A stretch of DNA of 11,613 nt from the NCBI GenBank assembly GCA_031284225.1, contig JAITAH010000091.1, forward strand, positions 1 to 11,613, read 5' to 3'. Below, in pieces: positions 1-7,343 of the stretch; positions within the stretch are counted from its first letter, which is position 1; each line of letters begins with the position of its first letter. This stretch comes from Dysgonamonadaceae bacterium (GTDB taxonomy: Bacteria; Bacteroidota; Bacteroidia; Bacteroidales; Azobacteroidaceae). The notes beneath the pieces were generated by a model, which was not told the DNA's origin, ran no database searches, and was given only the letters and a program-made list of their open reading frames with translations. The position numbers were made by a program, and so were the translations under genes.

Positions 1-447
1 TATTTTTTGGTATTGCGGCATCCGAACGGTCTGGAAACCGTTTACGGACATCTCTCCAAATTTTTGACCGAGCAGGATGAAAATGTAAAAGCCGGTCAAC
101 CCATTGCATTAGGCGGAAATACCGGCCGTTCTACCGGCTCGCATTTGCATTTTGAATTTCGCTTTTTAGGAAATCCCATCAATCCGGCAGAAATTATTGA
201 TTTTGATGAATGGGCCATCAAGGACGATCAATATACTTTTATAAAAAATAAATCCGATAACAGTTACGGTTCTTCCAAATACCTGGCTAACGGAAATGAC
301 AAAATCCGCTACCACCGTATCCGCTCAGGCGACACCTTGGGAACGATTGCCCGTCGGTACGGCACCACAGTTACTAATCTTTGCCGATTGAATAACATAA
401 AAAGTTCTACTACTTTGCGAATCGGCCGATCGATCCGGATTTCATAA
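1..447 (+). CDS. M23 metallopeptidase with C-terminal LysM domain (5' end missing)
   Basis: The reading frame is open from the first base, so the gene begins outside the window; the TTG at position 7 is an internal codon, not a start. The fragment reads about 148 residues. Its first half is the end of a peptidase M23 (LytM/lysostaphin-type) domain: a segment RHPNGLETVYGHLSK, then the HxH zinc/catalytic motif in SHLHFEF (His codons at 142-144 and 148-150). The last 45 residues (from codon 310) form a LysM peptidoglycan-binding domain with the typical SGDTLGTIARRYGTTV pattern. Such proteins cleave or regulate cleavage of cell-wall cross-links in the periplasm. The first M23 zinc ligand (HxxxD motif) and any signal peptide lie upstream, so whether the enzyme is catalytically complete cannot be judged here. 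The gene ends in TAA, 24 bp before a bidirectional terminator. Confidence 0.93.
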   Translation, partial: YFLVLRHPNGLETVYGHLSKFLTEQDENVKAGQPIALGGNTGRSTGSHLHFEFRFLGNPINPAEIIDFDEWAIKDDQYTFIKNKSDNSYGSSKYLANGNDKIRYHRIRSGDTLGTIARRYGTTVTNLCRLNNIKSSTTLRIGRSIRIS

Positions 448-471
448 CATCAGCATAAACATACATGGAGT

Positions 472-513
472 AAAAAAAAGAGACCGTAAAATGAGTTTTA
501 CGGTCTCTTTTTT
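472..513. terminator. Bidirectional intrinsic terminator between convergent genes
   Basis: A perfect 12-bp inverted repeat (arms 480-491 and 496-507, stem GAGACCGTAAAA) encloses a 4-base loop TGAG. It is flanked by eight A on the left (472-479) and six T on the right (508-513), so it forms a hairpin plus U-tract when read from either strand. It lies between the stop codons of the plus-strand M23 gene (447) and the minus-strand mmdB gene (554), and should end both transcripts. Confidence 0.93.
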
Positions 514-553
514 AATTTATTGCGTCGTCGGTACTACTCACCGCGCACTTTCT

Positions 554-1720
554 TTATCCAAGGAAACCCAGCAACACCCCGGCCGCTACGGCCGAGCCAA
601 TCACCCCGGCCACATTGGGTCCCATCGCGTGCATCAGCAAATAATTCGTCGAATCGTATTCCAAACCGACTACCTGCGAAATCCGCGCCGAGTCGGGAAC
701 CGCCGAAACGCCGGCATTCCCGATAAGCGGATTAATTTTATTGTCCGGTTTCAAAAACAGATTGAAGAACTTCACAAACAAGACGCCGGCCGCCGTAGCA
801 ATGACAAACGACAAGGCGCCTAAGCCGAAAATTTTGACGGAATTCAGCGTTAAGAACTGTGTGGCTTGCGTAGATGCTCCTACGGTTATTCCCAACAAGA
901 TGGTAACAATATCAATCATCGGGCCGCGGGCGGTTTCTGCCAGTCGGCGGGTTACTCCCGATTCTTTTAACAGATTCCCGAAAAACAACATCCCTAACAA
1001 AGGAAGTCCGGAGGGTACAAAGAAACAGGTGAGCAATAAACCAAATATCGGGAATAGGATTTTTTCCGTCTGCGAAACCACGCGGGGCGGTTTCATCCGG
1101 ATCACCCGTTCTTTTTTTGTGGTCAGCAAGCGCATAACGGGCGGTTGAATCACCGGCACCAGCGCCATATAGGAATAGGCCGATATGGCAATCGCTCCCA
1201 TGAGGTTGGGCGCTAACTTCGACGAAAGGAAAATAGCCGTTGGGCCGTCCGCTCCGCCGATAATACCGATAGCGGCCGCCTGATTGGGTTCAAACCCCCA
1301 CAACAAGGCTAACACGTAAGCGCCGAAAATACCGAATTGAGCCGCCGCGCCAATCAACATAAGTTTTGGATTGGATATAAGCGCCGAAAAGTCGGTCATC
1401 GCGCCGATTCCCAAAAAGATCAGCGGCGGATACCATCCTGAAGTAACTCCTTGATAGAGGATATTCAGCACAGACCCTTGTTCGTAAATCCCCAACTGCA
1501 ACCCGGCGTCTTTGAATGGGATATTACCAATCAGAATACCGAATCCGATCGGGATTAAAAGCATCGGTTCAAATTCTTTAGCAATTGCCAAATAAATGAA
1601 CGTCAATCCCACCAGAATCATAATCACATGTCCGAAAGTGAAATTCGCAAAGGCCGTATAGGTCCAGAATGTCTGAAGATTATCGCCTAAAAATGAGAAG
1701 AAATCCATAACTTTATTCAA
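554..1720 (-). CDS. mmdB: Sodium-ion-translocating decarboxylase beta subunit (MmdB/OadB/GcdB family)
   Basis: 388 residues, very hydrophobic, with about nine to eleven membrane segments. This is the integral membrane subunit that decarboxylates carboxybiotin on MmdC and couples this to Na+ export. Family signatures are present: [20 protein letters not shown] around residues 152-170, with Asp158 in the position of the essential Na+/proton-binding Asp of OadB, and [15 protein letters not shown] around 334-348, with Asn335 and Ser344 in the second ion-site region. The length is close to that of MmdB proteins and slightly shorter than enterobacterial OadB. It is the last gene of the mce-mmdA-mmdD-mmdC-mmdB operon; its ATG overlaps the end of mmdC by 8 bp, suggesting coupled translation. 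Because the neighbours are a methylmalonyl-CoA epimerase and a propionyl/methylmalonyl-CoA-type carboxyltransferase, the methylmalonyl-CoA pump is preferred over an oxaloacetate or glutaconyl-CoA pump; the beta subunit alone does not decide this. Confidence 0.95.
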   Translation of the reverse strand: MNKVMDFFSFLGDNLQTFWTYTAFANFTFGHVIMILVGLTFIYLAIAKEFEPMLLIPIGFGILIGNIPFKDAGLQLGIYEQGSVLNILYQGVTSGWYPPLIFLGIGAMTDFSALISNPKLMLIGAAAQFGIFGAYVLALLWGFEPNQAAAIGIIGGADGPTAIFLSSKLAPNLMGAIAISAYSYMALVPVIQPPVMRLLTTKKERVIRMKPPRVVSQTEKILFPIFGLLLTCFFVPSGLPLLGMLFFGNLLKESGVTRRLAETARGPMIDIVTILLGITVGASTQATQFLTLNSVKIFGLGALSFVIATAAGVLFVKFFNLFLKPDNKINPLIGNAGVSAVPDSARISQVVGLEYDSTNYLLMHAMGPNVAGVIGSAVAAGVLLGFLG

Positions 1721-2135
1721 TTATAACCAAATCTGCGCCTTCCAATACGGAATCGCCTTTGTTAACTTTTACTTCTTTAATCACTCCGTCGCGGTCGGCA
1801 TTGATTACGTTTTCCATTTTCATGGCTTCCAACACCAATACTTTCTGTCCTTTTTTAACCGTATCGCCTGTTTTGCAGGCAATTTCCAAAATAATACCGG
1901 GGAGCGGCGAGCGCAAAGCGGCGGCGCCAACGTTCGATTGTTGCGGCCGGGTAATCGGCGGCGGCGTAGTGGTTTGTGCCGGACGATTGATCGTTACTAC
2001 CTGTTTTTTAGCAGGTTTGTTCATTTCCACTTGGTAAGGAGTACCATTCACTTCCACATCGGCAATGGTATCTTCGATACGGTTGATAACGACTCTGTAA
2101 ACGTTACCGTTGATTGTATATTTGAAACTTTTCAT
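1713..2135 (-). CDS. mmdC: Biotin carboxyl carrier subunit of methylmalonyl-CoA decarboxylase
   Basis: 140 residues. The N-terminal 45 residues are a small beta-rich region also seen in other decarboxylase gamma/carrier chains; residues about 50-68 are a flexible Pro/Thr/Gln-rich linker (run [12 protein letters not shown]); residues 72-140 are a biotinyl domain. The biotin attachment site is EAMKMEN with Lys106 as the modified residue, preceded by [11 protein letters not shown] as in other carriers. The protein shuttles CO2 from the carboxyltransferase (MmdA) to the membrane subunit (MmdB). Its start ATG (2135-2133) overlaps the TGA stop of the upstream OadG-type gene in an ATGA arrangement, and its own stop overlaps the mmdB start. 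It needs a biotin-protein ligase encoded elsewhere. A stand-alone acyl-CoA carboxylase carrier is possible from sequence alone, but the operon context favours the Na+ pump. Confidence 0.95.
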   Translation of the reverse strand: MKSFKYTINGNVYRVVINRIEDTIADVEVNGTPYQVEMNKPAKKQVVTINRPAQTTTPPPITRPQQSNVGAAALRSPLPGIILEIACKTGDTVKKGQKVLVLEAMKMENVINADRDGVIKEVKVNKGDSVLEGADLVIIE

Positions 2136-3100
2136 TTTTTAACGGGTATTTCTCTTAATGTATAAATTTTTGAACTCCAGGGAGAATAATTGCGTGCCGT
2201 ATTTCGGATGGTCAGAATGGTATTTTCTTCATCGTGCAATTCGGTTGCCTCGTAAATGGCCATCGCAATCGCGGCATATACATCGCCCGACTGTTCGGCA
2301 ATGCCTTTGGCTTCTTCGATGGTAATGCCTTTGGCTTTCATCATCCGTCGATGCGTCAAAGATACGGCAATTTTTCCGATCAGTTTGAAAATCAAAAACA
2401 GCAGAAGCAAGCCGCTAAAAACAACGGCCATCGCGGTCAATGTCATGCCGACGCCCATCGAATCGTTGTTCTTGAAATTCTCGATTTTTTCATTGGTATC
2501 CAATATTTTATTATTGGAACTCGGCGTAACGTACCGGCCGTCGTTGGTAGAATCATCGAAATAGACCCATAAATCCGTTACATTCCGGTACGAAGGCAAT
2601 ATTCTTTTGGCTTCCTGCAAATGTTTGATTTCCCAACCGTCTTCGATCAATCCGTAACTCACATCCGGGCGTTGTCCGGCTGGAACTGTAACGGAATCGA
2701 TCAGCGTCCGGCCATCGGAATCGAACAGCGCTATAAAATTCGGTTTTTCCGAATCCAATGTAAAATTCAAATGGAACGTACCGTGCGACGGTTTCCCATC
2801 GGCCCAAAACAAGACATGCTGGCGCGGGCTGATTTTCGTTAACACATCGCCTTTGGGCACCATGTATTTTCTCGGCACAAGGAGATTGTCGGTCAGATAG
2901 CAACCGGCGATGTTGACCGTTCCGGGAGAGGCGTTGTAAATCTCAATCCACGGATTCTTTTCACCATAGTCATCTTGAAAATTACTGTTGTTGATGACTA
3001 ATATTTCATTGATTTTAAGAGAGGTTGTCCGTTGTGCCTGAACAGCAAAGGAGCAAAAGAACAACAGCAACAAACCTATTCCTGCTTTCTTTTCCATCAT
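2132..3100 (-). CDS. Lamin-tail domain/OadG fusion, probable delta subunit of the Na+ pump
   Basis: 322 residues with a mosaic layout. Residues 1-23 are a signal peptide (hydrophobic core [16 protein letters not shown]). Residues about 27-155 match a lamin-tail (LTD) Ig-like fold: [11 protein letters not shown], then [31 protein letters not shown], a [11 protein letters not shown] strand and [10 protein letters not shown] spacer follows, then the OadG/MmdD-type segment at about 214-247: [20 protein letters not shown], a single membrane helix, and a charged cytoplasmic tail ending [13 protein letters not shown]. Classic MmdD/OadG subunits are only about 80-120 residues and anchor MmdA to MmdB, so some 200 residues are extra and should lie in the periplasm. 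The start codon shares ATGA with the mmdA stop; a second ATG follows directly and could be used instead. The role as assembly subunit is inferred from the helix motif and its place in the mmdADCB order. The function of the lamin-tail part is unknown. Confidence 0.9.
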   Translation of the reverse strand: MMEKKAGIGLLLLFFCSFAVQAQRTTSLKINEILVINNSNFQDDYGEKNPWIEIYNASPGTVNIAGCYLTDNLLVPRKYMVPKGDVLTKISPRQHVLFWADGKPSHGTFHLNFTLDSEKPNFIALFDSDGRTLIDSVTVPAGQRPDVSYGLIEDGWEIKHLQEAKRILPSYRNVTDLWVYFDDSTNDGRYVTPSSNNKILDTNEKIENFKNNDSMGVGMTLTAMAVVFSGLLLLFLIFKLIGKIAVSLTHRRMMKAKGITIEEAKGIAEQSGDVYAAIAMAIYEATELHDEENTILTIRNTARNYSPWSSKIYTLREIPVKK

Positions 3101-4650
3101 AAGGGTAAATTATCGTGTTTTTTTGCGGGATTCGTTTGTTTCTTGGTGGCTAACTGTTGCAAAGCGCGGATAATCCGGAAACGGGTATTCCGCGGCTCAA
3201 TCACATCGTCGATATAACCGTATTTAGCGGCATTATACGGATTGGCAAAAGCTTTTGTGTATTCGGCTTCTTTTTCTGCCAATACCTGAGCCGGATTGTC
3301 CGATTCTTTCGCTTCTTTGGCGTAAAGCACTTCTACAGCGCCGGCGCCGCCCATCACTGCAATTTCGGCGGTCGGCCATGCGTAATTCATATCGCCGCGT
3401 AATTGTTTGCAACTCATCACAATGTGTGCTCCTCCGTAGGATTTGCGCAAAGTAACGGTTACTTTCGGAACGGTAGCTTCGCCATAAGCGTACAACAATT
3501 TAGCGCCATGCGTAATGACACCGCCGTATTCCTGACCGGTTCCCGGAAGGAATCCCGGAACATCCACCAGCGTAACCAGCGGGATATTAAAAGCATCGCA
3601 GAAGCGAACAAAACGAGCCGCTTTCCGCGACGCGTTGATATCCAGTACGCCGGCCAGCATTTTGGGTTGATTGGCGACAATCCCCACCGAACGGCCGTTA
3701 AAGCGGGCCAAGCCGATGATAATATTCTTAGCGAAATCGGCATGGATTTCCAGAAATTCACCGTTGTCGATAATAGCGCCAATCACTTCATACATATCGT
3801 AGGGTTTATTGGGGCTATCGGGAATAATTTCATTCAACGAATCTTCCAAACGGTCGATCGGATCGTGAGAATCTTTCGTCGGCGGTTCTTCCATATTATT
3901 TTGGGGAAGATAACTCAACAGTTTGCGAATCAGATTGATGCCTTCAGCTCCATCTTCCACGGCAAAATGCGTAACGCCCGAACGGCTGGCATGCACTTCC
4001 GCGCCGCCCAGTTGTTCTTGCGTAACATCTTCGCCGGTAACCGTTTTTACTACTTTCGGACCGGTCAGGAACATATAGCTCATGCCTTTGACCATGATGG
4101 TGAAATCGGTCAATGCCGGCGAATAAACCGCACCGCCCGCGCAAGGCCCGAAAATGCCCGAAATCTGGGGCACTACGCCCGAAGCCATAATGTTCCGCTG
4201 GAAAATCTCGGCATAACCGGCCAAGGCGTTGATGCCTTCCTGAATACGCGCCCCCCCGGAGTCGTTCAGACCCACAATCGGAGCGCCCATCATCAAGGCC
4301 AAATCCATTACTTTGCAGATTTTCATGGCCATCGATTCCGACAAAGAGCCGCCGATAACGGTAAAATCCTGTGCAAACAGATAAACCAGCCGTCCGTCGA
4401 TTGTTCCGTAACCGGTAACTACGCCGTCGCCCAGAAACTTTTTCTTTTCCATACCGAAATTGGTACAACGATGTTCGACGAACATATCCAATTCCTCAAA
4501 ACTCCCTTCGTCCATCAGCATGTCGATACGTTCACGTGCCGTATATTTACCTTGGGCATGTTGTTTTTCGATGGCTTTTTCGCCGCCGCCCAAACGGGCT
4601 TGCGTTCGCAGTTCGATAAGTTTCCTTACCTTATCTAATTGATTACTCAT
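3097..4650 (-). CDS. mmdA: Methylmalonyl-CoA decarboxylase alpha subunit (carboxyltransferase)
   Basis: 517 residues, the usual length for MmdA and propionyl-CoA carboxylase beta chains. Two crotonase-like carboxyltransferase halves are visible. The N-terminal half carries [19 protein letters not shown] (93-111), [14 protein letters not shown] (127-140) and [16 protein letters not shown] (168-183). The C-terminal half carries [18 protein letters not shown] (362-379) and the [12 protein letters not shown] segment (401-412). These form the acyl-CoA and biotin pockets and the oxyanion holes. The enzyme moves the carboxyl group from methylmalonyl-CoA to biotin on MmdC, releasing propionyl-CoA, in the cytoplasm. 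It lies 19 bp after mce and overlaps the OadG-type gene by 4 bp. The same fold serves propionyl-CoA carboxylase running the other way; the MmdB and OadG-type partners in the operon are the reason for the decarboxylase call. No biotin carboxylase gene is present in the window, which agrees with this. Confidence 0.95.
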   Translation of the reverse strand: MSNQLDKVRKLIELRTQARLGGGEKAIEKQHAQGKYTARERIDMLMDEGSFEELDMFVEHRCTNFGMEKKKFLGDGVVTGYGTIDGRLVYLFAQDFTVIGGSLSESMAMKICKVMDLALMMGAPIVGLNDSGGARIQEGINALAGYAEIFQRNIMASGVVPQISGIFGPCAGGAVYSPALTDFTIMVKGMSYMFLTGPKVVKTVTGEDVTQEQLGGAEVHASRSGVTHFAVEDGAEGINLIRKLLSYLPQNNMEEPPTKDSHDPIDRLEDSLNEIIPDSPNKPYDMYEVIGAIIDNGEFLEIHADFAKNIIIGLARFNGRSVGIVANQPKMLAGVLDINASRKAARFVRFCDAFNIPLVTLVDVPGFLPGTGQEYGGVITHGAKLLYAYGEATVPKVTVTLRKSYGGAHIVMSCKQLRGDMNYAWPTAEIAVMGGAGAVEVLYAKEAKESDNPAQVLAEKEAEYTKAFANPYNAAKYGYIDDVIEPRNTRFRIIRALQQLATKKQTNPAKKHDNLPL

Positions 4651-4669
4651 AATAATTTATAATGCTATT

Positions 4670-5071
4670 TTATTGACACAATTCTGTTAATACGCTACCG
4701 GTCGATTTCGGATGCAGGAAAGCAATACTCAACCCTTCGGCGCCGCCGCGGGGAGCTTTATCAATGAGTTGCACGCCTTTGGCTTCCACTTCAGCCAGTG
4801 CATCGGCCACACGGGGAACGGCAAAAGCGATGTGGTGCACGCCTTCCCCTTTCTTTTCAATAAACTTTGCAATGGTAGAATCTTCCGAAGTAGGTTCGAG
4901 AAGTTCAATCTTTGTTTGCCCTACCTTGAAGAAAGCTGTTTTAACCTTTTGGTCAGCTACTTCTTCGATGTTGTAACATTTCAGGCCGAGAACGTTTTCA
5001 TAATAGGGGAGGCTGTCGGCAATGTTCTTTACAGCGATCCCAATGTGCTCAATATGGGAAATATCCATCAT
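4670..5071 (-). CDS. mce: Methylmalonyl-CoA epimerase
   Basis: 133 residues, a typical length, forming two VOC/glyoxalase-fold modules. Visible family features are HIEHIGIAVKNI at 6-17, TKIELLEP at 53-60, GEGVHHIAFAV at 75-85, and a C-terminal PKSTGSVLTELCQ. By alignment from memory with known epimerases, the divalent-metal ligands would be His9, Glu56, His80 and Glu130. The enzyme interconverts (R)- and (S)-methylmalonyl-CoA in the cytoplasm, linking the B12-dependent mutase (not in the window) to the decarboxylase encoded downstream. It is the first gene of the five-gene operon. Two ATG codons stand in a row (5071 and 5068); either may be the start. A Bacteroidota-type -7 box lies 42 bp upstream. 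Confidence 0.96.
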   Translation of the reverse strand: MMDISHIEHIGIAVKNIADSLPYYENVLGLKCYNIEEVADQKVKTAFFKVGQTKIELLEPTSEDSTIAKFIEKKGEGVHHIAFAVPRVADALAEVEAKGVQLIDKAPRGGAEGLSIAFLHPKSTGSVLTELCQ

Positions 5072-5112
5072 TTAATAATTTATAGTGAATAATTTAAAGT
5101 CAAATCAGAGCG

Positions 5113-5120
5113 CAAAGGTA
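5113..5120 (-). promoter_or_regulatory. Candidate Bacteroidota -7 box for the mce-mmdADCB operon
   Basis: Read on the minus strand this is TACCTTTG, an exact fit to the TAnnTTTG -7 consensus of Bacteroidota primary sigma factor. It lies in the 67-bp gap between the GH67 stop and the mce start, giving a leader of roughly 35 bases. No clear TTTG -33 element is present at the expected spacing (about 5140-5145), so the assignment rests on the -7 box and its position. Confidence 0.6.
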
Positions 5121-5138
5121 CTGTTTTTTTATGAAATA

Positions 5139-7193
5139 TCACTGTTGTTTATATAAATTGTTTTCATAATTTTCCAAATCTTGTATGGGTCGTTCCATCT
5201 CGTAATAGAAAGGTCGTTTGGAAAAAGTCTGAAAATACAGCAAACAGGCATCGCGCCACCAAACGGCATCGCGAGCTTGTGTTCTTAAAACCGACTGCAT
5301 GCGATTAAACCGATTTTCGTCAATAACATATCCGAAATTATCCCATATTTTTTGCATATCGCGAACCCCTTTTACGCCCTGTTCATACTTGCGGCAAAGC
5401 AGTTCCCACAAGGTTATACCCGAAGCGACAGCTGTTTCGTCAAGCATCGAGAACGTTTGCGGCGGATAAACCGGCTCGTCCCAGGGAACGTGGTGAAACC
5501 ACAATAAATACTCCGGGGGACAGGTTTTTACGTCGGACAACTGCTCGCGCAACGGCGAATAATATTGCGCAACGGCATTGCTGCCCGATGTGGTTCTGTC
5601 GAATCCCAACCCGATGCTGTCGGCGCGATGATAATAACTCGGCAGCCAGTCCGCACGCGCACCCGGAATTTCGCACCAAGGTTCAGGGCCGTAATGATGC
5701 CCCCACGCAAAAAGGTGATGCAAGCCGATCGGCATCATGTAGTTTACGCAGGTTTCCCAGGAAGAGCACATCATCTTCACCATGGGACGGACAAATTCCT
5801 CATCGGTTTTAAACGTTTGCGCCAGCCATTCTTCAGCAATTTGCTCCGAAGAAATCCGGGGATTCCACGCCATCCGTCCGAAAGCGTACCAATTGGCCTG
5901 CGCAAAGTCGCTCCCACACCAATTGACATCCGTTCCCGTATTGGCCACGCCTGCTATTGCGCAGATTCGTTGCGAAGTAGTTATTTTATTTATGAACGAT
6001 CCTTTGCCTTCGCAATACGTATCGCTTTCAAAAAATTCCTGCCACATCGGCGCGAGATAAACGAGATGGCGCGACTGTCCCAAATATTCCTGCGTAATTT
6101 GCAGTTCGGGCATAATCGGCGTTTGGTTCAATGCGCCGAAAAGCGGACTGAACGGCTCGCGCGGCTGAAAGTCAACCGGGCCGTTTTTCACCTGAATAAT
6201 CACATTATCGGCGAATTGTCCATCGAGCGGCACAAATTCGTCGTAAGCTTGTTTGGCGCGGTCGCTTCCGCTGGGGTTATATACAAACGCCCGCCACATC
6301 ACTATTCCACCATGCGGTTTCAGTGCGGTGGCAAGCATGTTGGCGCCGTCGGCATGTGTACGTCCAAAGTCTTGCGGGCCGGGCTGTCCTTCGCTGTTCG
6401 CTTTTACCAGAAAACCGCCGAAATCCGGTATCAGCGCATAAATTTCAGCCACTTTGCGGTTCCACCATTGAATAACCTCCTCGTTCAAAGGATCGGAGGT
6501 AGGCAGCCCGCCAATCAGTTTCGGCGACGAAAAATTGACGGAAAGATATACTTTGATTCCATACGGGCGAAAGACATCAGCCAAGGCTCTCACTTTCTGC
6601 AAATAATCACTTTTAAGAATATCGGGCGAAGCATTTACATTGTTCAAAACCGTACCATTGATGCCGACAGAAGCATTGGCGCGAGCATATTCGGTATATC
6701 GCGGCGAAAGTTTTTCTGGCAAATCACTCCATTGCCACAAGGATTTTCCCGCATAGCCGCGTTCCACCGAGCCGTCGAGATTGTCCCAATGATTGAGAAT
6801 CCGAAGGCGGTATTGAGGACTTTCGGCAACCTCCAATTTTTCAGTAGTTTGTCCGGTTTCCTGTAAGCGCAATAAATGGTAGGCGCCATACAGCAAACCG
6901 ATATCGGAGGAGGCAGTAATGGTCAGGTTTTTTCCAAAATCTTGAATGTAATACGCACCTTCTATGTATGGAACGTCCCGATGTTTAGCATTTTTATACT
7001 GAAGATCAATCGCTTTCCCTTTCCAATGCTTTTCCAGTTCATGGAATGCAATAGCAACCGTCGGCGATTTTCGGTTGGAAGTAACTTTTGTATAGCCATT
7101 TTCTTCCAACCGCAACCATAAACGGCTGCCATCTTCGGCGAAAACCGGCGTTAAGCACAAAAGAAGAAGCGCCGCTAATACTGTATTTTTCAT
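5139..7193 (-). CDS. GH67 alpha-glucuronidase (xylan side-chain removal), exported
   Basis: 684 residues, near full length for glycoside hydrolase family 67. Residues 1-19 are a signal peptide (MKNTVLAALLLLCLTPVFA, cleavage likely after Ala19) with no lipobox, so the enzyme is probably periplasmic. An N-terminal beta-sandwich is followed by a TIM barrel opening at RILNHWDNLDGSVERGYAG (131-149). The catalytic residues are recognisable: Glu268 in KANSEGQPGPQ (acid), Asp341 in NGPVDFQPREP and Glu369 in QITQEYLG (base pair). Their spacing of 73 and 28 equals that recalled for Cellvibrio GlcA67A (E292, D365, E393). Family 67 removes (4-O-methyl)-D-glucuronic acid alpha-1,2-linked to the non-reducing terminal xylose of xylo-oligosaccharides. 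It lies 150 bp after the serine-hydrolase gene on the same strand; the gap contains an operator-like inverted repeat, so it may be separately controlled. Confidence 0.96.
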   Translation of the reverse strand: MKNTVLAALLLLCLTPVFAEDGSRLWLRLEENGYTKVTSNRKSPTVAIAFHELEKHWKGKAIDLQYKNAKHRDVPYIEGAYYIQDFGKNLTITASSDIGLLYGAYHLLRLQETGQTTEKLEVAESPQYRLRILNHWDNLDGSVERGYAGKSLWQWSDLPEKLSPRYTEYARANASVGINGTVLNNVNASPDILKSDYLQKVRALADVFRPYGIKVYLSVNFSSPKLIGGLPTSDPLNEEVIQWWNRKVAEIYALIPDFGGFLVKANSEGQPGPQDFGRTHADGANMLATALKPHGGIVMWRAFVYNPSGSDRAKQAYDEFVPLDGQFADNVIIQVKNGPVDFQPREPFSPLFGALNQTPIMPELQITQEYLGQSRHLVYLAPMWQEFFESDTYCEGKGSFINKITTSQRICAIAGVANTGTDVNWCGSDFAQANWYAFGRMAWNPRISSEQIAEEWLAQTFKTDEEFVRPMVKMMCSSWETCVNYMMPIGLHHLFAWGHHYGPEPWCEIPGARADWLPSYYHRADSIGLGFDRTTSGSNAVAQYYSPLREQLSDVKTCPPEYLLWFHHVPWDEPVYPPQTFSMLDETAVASGITLWELLCRKYEQGVKGVRDMQKIWDNFGYVIDENRFNRMQSVLRTQARDAVWWRDACLLYFQTFSKRPFYYEMERPIQDLENYENNLYKQQ

Positions 7194-7234
7194 GCGATAA
7201 TAATTTGTCTTTGTTTAAAGGTCGTATAGAACTC

Positions 7235-7282
7235 GTATGATTTTTATTATCGCGAATTTGGGTGATTTTGCAAAAATCATAC
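7235..7282. repeat. 11-bp perfect inverted repeat, possible operator upstream of GH67
   Basis: Arms GTATGATTTTT (7235-7245) and AAAAATCATAC (7272-7282) are exact reverse complements, separated by 26 bp. A shorter imperfect palindrome, TGATTTTGCAAAAATCA (7263-7279), overlaps the right arm. The elements lie 42-89 bp upstream of the GH67 start codon, where an activator or repressor site would be expected. The spacer is long and the stem A/T-rich with no following U-tract on the minus strand, so a terminator for the serine-hydrolase gene is less likely. No exact TAnnTTTG box was found for GH67; a partial one (TATACGACCTTTA on the minus strand, 7216-7228) is at a fitting place. Confidence 0.55.
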
Positions 7283-7343
7283 TTCGTTTCATAACCCTAT
7301 TAAAATAATTCTTTTTTTCCGTTGAATATCATTTATCAGTAAG

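Noticed and set aside
3403..4638. A 411-codon open frame on the plus strand opposite mmdA
   Set aside because: It lies wholly antisense to a clearly conserved carboxyltransferase, its translation is rich in His, Arg, Phe and Asn with no domain pattern, and it has no promoter-like box. It is a shadow caused by codon usage.
3097..4650. Propionyl-CoA carboxylase beta chain as the identity of mmdA
   Set aside because: The sequence fits either role, but an MmdB membrane pump subunit and an OadG-type subunit are in the same operon and no biotin carboxylase is.
5565..6866. A 433-codon open frame on the plus strand opposite GH67
   Set aside because: It is antisense to the GH67 catalytic region, whose active-site spacing is intact. 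The shadow translation is Arg/His/Ile-rich and shows no recognisable fold.
7194..7343. Possible rho-independent terminator after the serine-hydrolase gene
   Set aside because: The only hairpins here are A/T-rich, and none is followed by a U-tract on the minus strand; the inverted repeat is placed better as an operator.
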